Shown here one piece after another: positions 45,774 to 52,781 of a stretch of DNA of 64,000 nucleotides. Position 1 is the stretch's first letter. Each line of letters starts with the position of its first letter. This stretch comes from Sediminibacterium sp. (lineage in GTDB: Bacteria > Bacteroidota > Bacteroidia > Chitinophagales > Chitinophagaceae). Made by a program: the position numbers and the translations under genes. Location: positions 62,001-126,000 of the forward strand of contig NZ_JAHVAA010000002.1 of the NCBI RefSeq assembly GCF_019264485.1. The letters run 5' to 3'. Under the pieces are notes generated by a model. The model saw only the letters and a list, made by a program, of their open reading frames with translations. It had not been told where the DNA came from and ran no database searches.

Positions 45774-46408
45774 TAAAAGTAGCTTTGGTAGACGATCATA
45801 TCATCCTCCGGAAAAGCCTGGCGGTGTTGATAGGCATGTTACAGGGATTTACGGTAACCTCAGAGTCTGATAATGGAGAGCAGTTTATCAGTCAGTTAAA
45901 CAATGAAGATCTTCCCGATATTGTTCTGATGGATATTACCATGCCTGTTATGGATGGCCTGGAAACAACCAAATGGCTTAAACAAAACTACCCATCAATA
46001 AAAGTTATCGCATTAAGTATGCTGAAGAATGACCTTATTGTAATCAGGATGCTCAAAAACGGAGCAAGAGGATATTTGTTGAAAGATTGCGAACCCGGTG
46101 AACTAAAGCTTGCCATAACAGAAGTGTATCAAAAAGGATATTATTATAATGAATGGCTCACACCCCGCATGAAAACCAAAGCATCGGATGCAGATTCGTT
46201 AAAAACAAAAATAATGATTAACGAAGGTGAACTGATTTTTCTGCGTCTGAGTTGTACTGAAAAAACCTACAAAGAAATTGCAGACGAAATGGGTATCAGT
46301 GTACGTACGGTGGATGGCTATCGAGACGCCCTTTTTCAGAAATTGCAGGTAAGTACGCGTGTTGGACTGGCTATATATGCAATAAAAAACGAATTAGTGC
46401 TGCTTTGA
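45770..46408 (+). CDS. NarL/FixJ-family response regulator
   Basis: A 212-residue regulator. The receiver domain has the acidic pair in VDDH, phosphorylated D55 in VLMDITMPV, S in ALSML and K in YLLKD. The C-terminal LuxR-type helix-turn-helix reads CTEKTYKEIADEMGISVRTVDGYRDALFQKL. Its start overlaps the kinase stop (ATGA), so it is the cognate regulator. It closes the five-gene operon of membrane paralogs, kinase and regulator. The target genes are unknown. Confidence 0.95.
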   Translation: MIKVALVDDHIILRKSLAVLIGMLQGFTVTSESDNGEQFISQLNNEDLPDIVLMDITMPVMDGLETTKWLKQNYPSIKVIALSMLKNDLIVIRMLKNGARGYLLKDCEPGELKLAITEVYQKGYYYNEWLTPRMKTKASDADSLKTKIMINEGELIFLRLSCTEKTYKEIADEMGISVRTVDGYRDALFQKLQVSTRVGLAIYAIKNELVLL

Positions 46409-46600
46409 AAAAATGGGTGTTTTTCCCCTTGTTCAGACTATTTCCCTCTTTTACTTTTGCCATCAGGATCGTTTATAGTGATGATTTTATTGCTATAGAT
46501 GAAGAGAGATAGCAACCATGACCTAGGGGGGTAAATGGATTGCTGTCTCAATCCTGTTTTCTCATTTACTAAGTGAACCAATCGAAAAGGGGGAGTTGTA

Positions 46601-48226
46601 TTACTTCTCCTTTTCTATTATACGGCTGGCCACTCTTTCCCCATCCATCGCCGCACTTACAATACCACCCGCATAACCTGCCCCTTCCCCACAGGGATAT
46701 AAATTATGAAACTGTGGATGCGCGAGACTTATGGCATCTCTTGGAATACGCACGGGTGATGAGGTTCTGCTTTCTGTAGCCACTACAATGGCTTCATTCG
46801 TATAATAACCCCTCATTTTTTTACCAAAAGCAGTAAAGCCTCCCTGCAGACTTTTATATACAAAATCGGGCAGTACTGCCGACAAGGATGCTGAATTAAC
46901 CCCCGGCAGGTAGCTACATTCCGGCAGGCCGGAAGAATGTTTATCCGAACAGAAATCAGCCATTCTTTGAGCCGGTGCTACAAAAGAGCCTCCACCGGCT
47001 GCGAATGCAATCTTTTCTATCGCTGACTGAAACTGCATCAATAACAGTGGCGAATCCTTCCATTGGTCTTTATTCCCTAAAGAGAAAAGCTTGGCTTGCT
47101 CATGCAGGTCTTTTCTTTTTTCGAAGAAACGAATGGCATCTGCCTGTTCTACCTGAACCACCATTCCACTATTGGCATAGGGGTTATTTCTTTTACTGGG
47201 ACTCCAGCCATTCACCACCAGTTCTTCCGGGTTGGTTGCCGCCGGAGCAATAATGCCACCAGGGCACATACAAAAACTAAATACACCTCTGTTGTTAACC
47301 TGCTCAACCAAACCATAGGAAGCAGGTGGCAATGCATCATCTCTTAGCACACAATGATACTGGATGGAATCGATCAGTTGCTGGTGATGCTCAATTCGCA
47401 CACCCAATGCAAAAGATTTTGCGTCAATCTGAACCTGCTTATCATACAATAGTTGAAAAATATCGCGGGCTGAATGTCCGGTTGCAAGGATTATATCATC
47501 GGCCACCATTTCATCCCCATCTGCGGTTTTAACTCCTTTGATGATGTCGCCTGAAAGTATCAGATCGGTTACTTTTTTTTCAAATAAAAAAATACCGCCA
47601 CTGTTGCGAATCTGTTCACGCATGGCAGTAATAATCTGGGGCAATTTATTGGTACCTATATGCGGGTGAGCATCGTATAAAACCGATTCTTCAGCACCAA
47701 ATTGGTATAATAACTGAAGTATACGGTTTATATCACCTCTTTTTGTACTCCGTGTATATAATTTTCCGTCACTATAAGTTCCTGCTCCACCTTCGCCAAA
47801 ACAATAATTACTCTCAGGGTTAACAATTCCCTCTTTATTGAGTTGTGCCAGGTCGCGTCTTCTGGCACGAACATCTTTTCCTCTCTCCAGTAAAATGGGT
47901 TGTACCCCTTTTTCGATCAGCTTTAATGCGGCAAATAATCCGGCCGGACCTGCTCCTACAATAATTACTTTGTGAGTGGCTTTTGAAACATCCTGAAACT
48001 GAATGGTATTTGCTTTTCTTTGGATAAAAGGTTCTCCAATAAAAGCCCTGACAGTAAGATTGATCCATACCTGTTGTCTGCTTCTTGCATCGATGGATCT
48101 TTTGATTAAATGAAAACCTGAAATATTTTTCAGATCGGTGCCGGCTGCACTGGAAATATAAGCGCGCACGATACTTTCATCGTTCGCCTCTGCTGGTTTA
48201 AGCCTGAGTGATAGTTGTTCTTGCAT
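46601..48226 (-). CDS. FAD-dependent dehydrogenase, COG2509 type
   Basis: A 541-residue flavoprotein. The N-terminal ~85 residues form a small alpha/beta domain (RAYISSAAGTDLKN, DARSRQQVWINLTV), followed by the FAD-binding Rossmann motif VIIVGAGPAGLFAALKL, an ERG loop, the FGEGGAGTYSDGKL block that marks this family, ILATGHSARDIF and the C-terminal YPCGEGAGYAGGIVSAAMDG motif. These are cytoplasmic proteins of uncharacterised activity. No signal peptide. It stands alone; a short inverted repeat overlapping its end (about 46585-46614) may serve as terminator. Confidence 0.9.
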   Translation of the reverse strand: MQEQLSLRLKPAEANDESIVRAYISSAAGTDLKNISGFHLIKRSIDARSRQQVWINLTVRAFIGEPFIQRKANTIQFQDVSKATHKVIIVGAGPAGLFAALKLIEKGVQPILLERGKDVRARRRDLAQLNKEGIVNPESNYCFGEGGAGTYSDGKLYTRSTKRGDINRILQLLYQFGAEESVLYDAHPHIGTNKLPQIITAMREQIRNSGGIFLFEKKVTDLILSGDIIKGVKTADGDEMVADDIILATGHSARDIFQLLYDKQVQIDAKSFALGVRIEHHQQLIDSIQYHCVLRDDALPPASYGLVEQVNNRGVFSFCMCPGGIIAPAATNPEELVVNGWSPSKRNNPYANSGMVVQVEQADAIRFFEKRKDLHEQAKLFSLGNKDQWKDSPLLLMQFQSAIEKIAFAAGGGSFVAPAQRMADFCSDKHSSGLPECSYLPGVNSASLSAVLPDFVYKSLQGGFTAFGKKMRGYYTNEAIVVATESRTSSPVRIPRDAISLAHPQFHNLYPCGEGAGYAGGIVSAAMDGERVASRIIEKEK

Positions 48227-48267
48227 ACTGTTAGGTATTTAGCCTAAAAAGTTCTGGAGTATTGAGT

Positions 48268-48356
48268 CAGGAAGTCCGGAGACCGGAAGTCCGAAAGAAA
48301 GTTTTAAAATATAAAATCATCTTTCTGACTTTCTGACTTTCGGACTTTCGGACCTC
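48268..48356. repeat. Imperfect quasi-palindrome between two minus-strand genes
   Basis: The left half carries repeated words such as GGAAGTCCG (near 48270 and 48285) and the right half their complements (GACTTTCTGACTTTCGGAC-type words, near 48325-48352). They can pair in more than one register around an AT-rich loop. It ends at the stop codon of the DUF3127 gene on the minus strand and probably terminates it. Confidence 0.6.
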
Positions 48357-48731
48357 TTAAAATGGAAGATCATCTACTACATCCGCCGGTGGTGGCATAT
48401 CATTATACCCATTTCCGGCAGTAGCATCCTGCTGTCCGAGCTTAACAGCTTCCATGCGCCAGGCATCTAAATTGGTAATATAGTTCTCACGACCATCTTT
48501 TGTCCATTTACTGCCTTTGATATTGAATTGTACACGAACATCGTCGCCAATATTAAAACGGTCGGGCATTGCGGTCTTATCCTGAACGCATTGAAACTTT
48601 ACATAATTGGTAATAAGTCGGCCACCAATATCTTCCGATTTTTCCAGCACAAATTCTCTTGTTTTAAAGGTTTCACTACGCTGAATGATATCAAATTTGG
48701 CGACCAGTTTACCTGTGATTTCGTACGACAT
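48357..48731 (-). CDS. DUF3127 protein with SSB-like acidic C-terminal tip
   Basis: A 124-residue protein of the DUF3127 family. The N-terminal ~90 residues look like an OB-type beta barrel (YEITGKLVAKFDII, TREFVLEKS, YVKFQCVQD, VRVQFNIKGSKW). After a low-complexity Gly/Pro linker it ends VVDDLPF, very close to the DDDIPF tip with which bacterial SSB proteins recruit repair and replication partners. Taken together this suggests a single-stranded nucleic-acid-binding protein that displays an SSB-type docking tail. DNA binding itself is inference. Confidence 0.88.
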   Translation of the reverse strand: MSYEITGKLVAKFDIIQRSETFKTREFVLEKSEDIGGRLITNYVKFQCVQDKTAMPDRFNIGDDVRVQFNIKGSKWTKDGRENYITNLDAWRMEAVKLGQQDATAGNGYNDMPPPADVVDDLPF

Positions 48732-48842
48732 TCATTTACAATTTAATGGCCGTAAAAGTAGGATTAAAATTTCCTATAACCTCAAAAAAAGCTGTCGTGG
48801 TTTGAATTATATTGTATCTTCCGAAACTAACCATTAACTGCT

Positions 48843-49586
48843 ATGTACAGGAGAAAGTACCTCTTCTATTGCCTGCTATTTGCACTCAGCTCCTGTTCCC
48901 GTTTTTATCAACCCACATCTCTTCAACATACCCAATACAGTATTGAACCGGCACTGAAGAAAGATTCAGCCATGAATATTTTACTGATGCCTTATGCCAA
49001 AGACATCAATGCCACTATGAATAAAGTAATTGGCACCAGTGCGGGTAATTATAATAACAACAGACCTGAAAGTGAAATTGGTAATTTTCTGGCCGATGCC
49101 TATAAAACGATGGCAGAAGAAAAATTCAGCCGTAAAGTAGATGCCGGTTTCATGAATGCCGGCGGTATACGTTCTTATCTCTCCAAAGGAAATATCACTG
49201 TAGGAAAAGTGTTTGAGATCATGCCCTTCGATAATATCCTCGTATTACAGGAGTTAAAGGGATCCATTCTGCAGGCTTATCTTGATAAAATGGCAGAAGA
49301 TGGCGGATGGCCTGTTTCAAAAGGAGTGACCATGGTAATCAGGAATAAAAAAGCCACACAGGTAATGATCAATGGAAAACCATTGAACCCCGAAGCTGTG
49401 TATGTGGTGGCGCATTCTGATTATATAGCCAATGGAGGAAGTGATTGTGAGATGCTAAGACCCATACCGCAGATTAACAGAGGCTACCTCATGCGCGATG
49501 CAATCATTGATTATGTAGCAGGATTAACCAAAGAAGGAAAAATAATTCAGCCCGTTATTGAAAACAGAGTAACCAATGGCCAGTAA
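48843..49586 (+). CDS. 5'-nucleotidase C-terminal domain lipoprotein (split UshA-like enzyme)
   Basis: A 247-residue exported lipoprotein (lipobox near LFALSSCSRF). It consists only of the 5'-nucleotidase C-terminal, substrate-binding domain: SEIGNFLADAYKTMAE, DAGFMNAGGIRSYLSKG (the nucleotide-binding NAGGIR motif), GKVFEIMPFDNILVLQELKG and the YVVAHSDYIANGGSD block. The catalytic metallophosphatase domain is in the next gene, which overlaps by 11 bp. In most bacteria both domains are in one polypeptide in the opposite order. Confidence 0.92.
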   Translation: MYRRKYLFYCLLFALSSCSRFYQPTSLQHTQYSIEPALKKDSAMNILLMPYAKDINATMNKVIGTSAGNYNNNRPESEIGNFLADAYKTMAEEKFSRKVDAGFMNAGGIRSYLSKGNITVGKVFEIMPFDNILVLQELKGSILQAYLDKMAEDGGWPVSKGVTMVIRNKKATQVMINGKPLNPEAVYVVAHSDYIANGGSDCEMLRPIPQINRGYLMRDAIIDYVAGLTKEGKIIQPVIENRVTNGQ

Positions 49587-50508
49587 CAGAAGAACATTTA
49601 TCAAGGAAACAGGTGCGGCATTATTGGCCTCATCTATACTGCCATCGACAGATCTGGCCGCTATGGCCGATCCGGTTCAAAAACTGACCATTTTACATAC
49701 CAACGACGTTCACAGCCGTATTGATCCCTTTCCGATGGACGGCAGCAGGAACCAGGGCTTGGGCGGGGTATCGGCAAGAGCAGCACTGATTGCAAAGATC
49801 AGGCAGGAAGAAGAGCAGGTTTTATTGCTCGATGCTGGCGATATCTTCCAGGGCACTCCTTATTTCAATATTTATAAAGGCGAACCAGAAATAAAAGCCA
49901 TGAGTGCCATGCAATACGATGCAGCCACCATGGGTAACCACGATTTCGACCTGGGAATGGAAAATTTTGCCATACAGTTAAAACATGCCTCTTTTCCCAT
50001 GCTGGTGAGCAATTACGATTTTTCGGGCACAGAACTGGAAAACAAAACACAACCTTATAAGATTTTCAAAAAAGGCAGCCTGCAGATTGGTGTGTTTGGT
50101 GTGGGTATAGAATTAAAAGGACTGGTACCGGATAATTTATATGGCAAAACTGTTTATCAGGATCCTGTTGTTGCAGCCAATACCACAGCAAATTTGTTAC
50201 AGAAAAAAGGTTGCGATCTGGTTATCTGTTTGTCGCATCTGGGCGATCGGTATACCGAAAATAAGGTAAGTGATGAAGTGCTGGCAAAAGAGAGTTACGA
50301 CATCGACCTGATCATTGGCGGACATACGCACCGCTTTTTTGAGGAACCCAGAAAGTACAGGAATAAAAATGGGGGGGATGTGGTGGTAAATCAGGTAGGA
50401 TTTGGGGGTATACAGCTGGGTAGATTGGAGTATCAATTTTCTCGTTTATCGAGAAAAAAACTCGCAAAGGCCCATACTGTGGTTGTAGGGAAAAAAACAA
50501 GTGAATAA
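49576..50508 (+). CDS. 5'-nucleotidase metallophosphatase domain protein, Tat-exported
   Basis: A 310-residue metallophosphatase carrying the catalytic half of a 5'-nucleotidase. It has a twin-arginine signal (NRRTFIKETGAALLASSILP). The metal ligands are in LHTNDVHSRI, LLDAGDIFQGTP, ATMGNHDFDLG, LSHLGD and IIGGHTHRF, so the di-metal site is complete. It overlaps the C-terminal-domain gene by 11 bp, so the two are made together; one is a lipoprotein through Sec and the other a Tat substrate, and they must assemble outside the cytoplasm. Together they should release phosphate from nucleotides. Confidence 0.93.
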   Translation: MASNRRTFIKETGAALLASSILPSTDLAAMADPVQKLTILHTNDVHSRIDPFPMDGSRNQGLGGVSARAALIAKIRQEEEQVLLLDAGDIFQGTPYFNIYKGEPEIKAMSAMQYDAATMGNHDFDLGMENFAIQLKHASFPMLVSNYDFSGTELENKTQPYKIFKKGSLQIGVFGVGIELKGLVPDNLYGKTVYQDPVVAANTTANLLQKKGCDLVICLSHLGDRYTENKVSDEVLAKESYDIDLIIGGHTHRFFEEPRKYRNKNGGDVVVNQVGFGGIQLGRLEYQFSRLSRKKLAKAHTVVVGKKTSE

Positions 50509-50649
50509 AAAATTTTTTTTTCAACATAAAGTCTACATATTCGCACCCCTGTATCTGTTTTTTTTCAACATTTCCACATGTGGGAAAAATAAGATAACTT
50601 GAAGGCAAAGCGAATAAGTTAACTCATTATAAAATTGTTCATTTTTTGT
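50509..50649 (+). promoter_or_regulatory. AT-rich region upstream of dnaA with inverted DnaA-box-like sites
   Basis: The 141-bp gap holds two T-tracts and the dyad TTTCCACATGTGGGAAA (50571-50587), which reads as two inverted near-matches to the DnaA box (TTWTNCACA), each with about two mismatches. A TTTTTTG-rich stretch just before the ATG at 50650 is likely part of the promoter. It could serve dnaA autoregulation; an origin cannot be shown without more boxes. Confidence 0.4.
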
Positions 50650-52083
50650 ATGGCTAAAAATGCTGAATCAGTCTGGAGCAATTGTTTGAAGATCATCAAA
50701 GACATTGTAGAATGGCAACATTTTAAAACATGGTTTGAGCCGATTAATCCTGTAGAGCTGAAAGGAAACGTTTTAATGATTCAGGTTCCCAGTCAATTCT
50801 TTTATGAATACCTGGAAGAGCATTATGTAAACCTGTTGGCAAAAACCTTAAAGCGCGAACTGGGTAAAGATGCAAGACTGGAATACCGGATCATGGTTGA
50901 CAGTGGAAACACGAATGGAAGAAGTGGTTCAATGGATGTGCCTGCCAGTAACATGAAAACTTATAACAATAATGAAATGAATTTTCCACTGGTGATTGAT
51001 AATCCGGTGAAGAATCCTTTTGTTATTCCTGGTTTGAAAAAAATGCAGATTGATCCTCAGCTGAATCATATGTACATATTTGATTCCTTTATTGAGGGCG
51101 ATTGTAACAGGGTAGCCCGCAGGGCTGGTAAAACGGTGGCAGAGAAGCCCGGCGCTAATTCTTTCAACCCGCTTGTTATTTATGGCGGTGTGGGTTTGGG
51201 AAAAACACACCTGGCCCAAGCCATTGGTAATGAGGTGAAAAGAACCCATCCGGGTAAAGTGGTTTTGTATGTAAGCAGTGAAAAATTCATCAACCAGTTT
51301 CAGGATCATAGCCGTAATAATGCCATTAACGATTTTATTCATTTCTACCAGCTGATCGATGTACTCATTATAGATGATGTACAGTTCTTCAGCCGGGCAG
51401 AAAAAAGTCAGGATGCGTTTTTTGCCATCTTCAACCATTTACACCAGAGCGGCAAACAACTGGTTTTAACTTCCGATAAACCACCCAAAGACCTCGATGG
51501 TATGCAGGAACGTTTATTGAGTCGTTTTCGCTGGGGACTGAGTGCAGATTTACAGGTGCCGGATTATGAAACGCGTATTGAGATACTGGAGCGTAAGATG
51601 AAGAATGATGGTTTGGACATGCCAAAAGAAGTGGTTAAATATGTGGCGTACAATATCAATACCAATGTAAGAGAATTGGAAGGCGCACTGATTTCATTAC
51701 TGGCACAGTCATCATTGAATAAAAAAGATATTGATGTTGAACTGGCCAAAAAAGTGCTGCGCAATTTTGTAAAAACCAGCAGCAAAGAAATTACCATCGA
51801 TGCCATTCAGAAAATGGTTTGCGAATACTTTGATGTGCCTTATGATAAATTATTACAGAAAACCCGTAAAAGAGAAATTGTACAGGCCCGTCAGATTACC
51901 ATGTACCTCGCTAAAGCTTTTACCAAGAACTCATTAAAAACCATTGGTGAGCATTTTGGAGGCCGCGATCATACCACGGTAATACATTCCTGTCAAACGG
52001 TTAAAGACCTGATGGATACCGACTCTATTTTCAGGGAAAACGTGATGGAACTGACGCAGAAAGTGCAATTGGCAGCGATGTAA
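50650..52083 (+). CDS. dnaA: Chromosomal replication initiator protein DnaA
   Basis: A 477-residue initiator. Domain I (about 1-80, SVWSNCLKIIKDIVEWQHFKTW) is followed by a short linker, the AAA+ domain III with Walker A GGVGLGKTH (179-187) and Walker B LIIDDVQFF, the sensor/box VII region around LSRFRWGLSADL, and domain IV with the DnaA signature GRDHTTVIHSCQTV. From ATG 50650 the N-terminus is normal; the upstream in-frame start at 50635 adds only five residues. It follows the 5'-nucleotidase pair and precedes a tRNA-Ser gene after a terminator. Confidence 0.98.
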   Translation: MAKNAESVWSNCLKIIKDIVEWQHFKTWFEPINPVELKGNVLMIQVPSQFFYEYLEEHYVNLLAKTLKRELGKDARLEYRIMVDSGNTNGRSGSMDVPASNMKTYNNNEMNFPLVIDNPVKNPFVIPGLKKMQIDPQLNHMYIFDSFIEGDCNRVARRAGKTVAEKPGANSFNPLVIYGGVGLGKTHLAQAIGNEVKRTHPGKVVLYVSSEKFINQFQDHSRNNAINDFIHFYQLIDVLIIDDVQFFSRAEKSQDAFFAIFNHLHQSGKQLVLTSDKPPKDLDGMQERLLSRFRWGLSADLQVPDYETRIEILERKMKNDGLDMPKEVVKYVAYNINTNVRELEGALISLLAQSSLNKKDIDVELAKKVLRNFVKTSSKEITIDAIQKMVCEYFDVPYDKLLQKTRKREIVQARQITMYLAKAFTKNSLKTIGEHFGGRDHTTVIHSCQTVKDLMDTDSIFRENVMELTQKVQLAAM

Positions 52084-52117
52084 TACCCTGTATTGGTATA
52101 GCGAAATAAAAATATTT

Positions 52118-52143
52118 AAACCCCTTGCGAAATGCGGGGGTTT
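52118..52143 (+). terminator. Intrinsic terminator of dnaA
   Basis: AAACCCC (52118-52124) pairs with GGGGTTT (52137-52143) around a 12-nt loop; a T-rich stretch follows. It lies 35 bp past the dnaA stop and before the tRNA genes. Confidence 0.85.
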
Positions 52144-52218
52144 ATTTTTTGGCAGATATCTATTCAGAACCTATTTTTGCAGCCCTCTCCACAAAGAGAG
52201 ATAGGCTAACAACAGCCC

Positions 52219-52307
52219 GGTGAGGTGGATGAGTGGCTGAAATCAGTAGTTTGCTAAACTGCCGTACGGGTTAAACTGTACCGCGGGTTCGAATCCCGCC
52301 CTCACCG
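52219..52307 (+). tRNA. tRNA-Ser (anticodon GCT)
   Basis: A full class II tRNA: acceptor stem GGTGAGG/CCTCACC with discriminator G, anticodon stem GTAGT/ACTGC with loop TTGCTAA giving GCT, a long variable arm, and T-arm loop TTCGAAT. CCA is not encoded. It reads AGC and AGT codons. Confidence 0.95.
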
Positions 52308-52342
52308 CTTCTCGTTTAAGGCGAGATCATAAATACCGGTTT

Positions 52343-52416
52343 CGGGAAGTAGCGCAGCCCGGTAGCGCACCTGGTTTGGGACCAGGGGGTCGCAGGTTCG
52401 AATCCTGTCTTCCCGA
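52343..52416 (+). tRNA. tRNA-Pro (anticodon TGG)
   Basis: Acceptor CGGGAAG/CTTCCCG with discriminator A, D-arm GCGC/GCGC, anticodon stem CCTGG/CCAGG with loop TTTGGGA giving TGG, and T-arm GCAGG-TTCGAAT-CCTGT. CCA is not encoded. It lies 35 bp after tRNA-Ser and is followed by a terminator. Confidence 0.95.
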
Positions 52417-52418
52417 CG

Positions 52419-52448
52419 AAAAACCTCAACAGAAATGTTGGGGTTTTT
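52419..52448 (+). terminator. Intrinsic terminator of the tRNA pair
   Basis: AAAAACCTCAACA (52419-52431) pairs with the following TGTTGGGGTTTTT (52436-52448), one G-U, and the downstream arm doubles as the U-tract. It directly follows tRNA-Pro. Confidence 0.85.
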
Positions 52449-52506
52449 TATTTGTTGATGTCAGATCGCAGATTTATTTGACTCTTTTCTTCATATTCAG
52501 CAGCAA

Positions 52507-52547
52507 CCGATAGCGCATCCCGATGCAATCGGGAGGGTCGCAGGTTC
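52507..52547 (+). pseudogene. Decayed tRNA-Pro-like fragment with a replaced anticodon arm
   Basis: TAGCGCA (52511-52517) and GGGTCGCAGGTTC (52535-52547) are identical to tRNA-Pro segments at 52363-52369 and 52387-52399, with the same 24-nt spacing. Between them, the anticodon arm of tRNA-Pro is replaced by a different but perfect arm (TCCCG/CGGGA, 7-nt loop ATGCAAT, which would read GCA). The acceptor stem and T-stem partner are gone and the D-stem is broken, so it cannot be a working tRNA. Confidence 0.65.
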
Positions 52548-52781
52548 TGCAAACCATCGCTACCTATCCTGTGGTTTATTGATAAAATGATTATTTACGA
52601 TAGTATCAAATGATAATATCATAAAGCTCCCATATGATATTATGCCAAAAGTGTTGGAACTGTAGTTAACAGTGTCTGAAAATTGTGAGCGATTTATCAG
52701 TGCGTAGAACTTCTTTTAGTTTTGAATATTGGGGAGAGATTGGCTTTACAATTTGTAAAATACAAACAGCAAGATTCCTAC
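52548..52781 (+). other. Gap between the tRNA cluster and sprA
   Basis: No gene found. An 11-bp perfect dyad ATAATATCATA/TATGATATTAT (52613-52623 with 52633-52643) is the only structured element; it lies about 140 bp beyond the sprA stop and is too far for a typical terminator. A short plus-strand frame at 52685 overlaps the sprA 3' end and is not supported. Confidence 0.4.
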
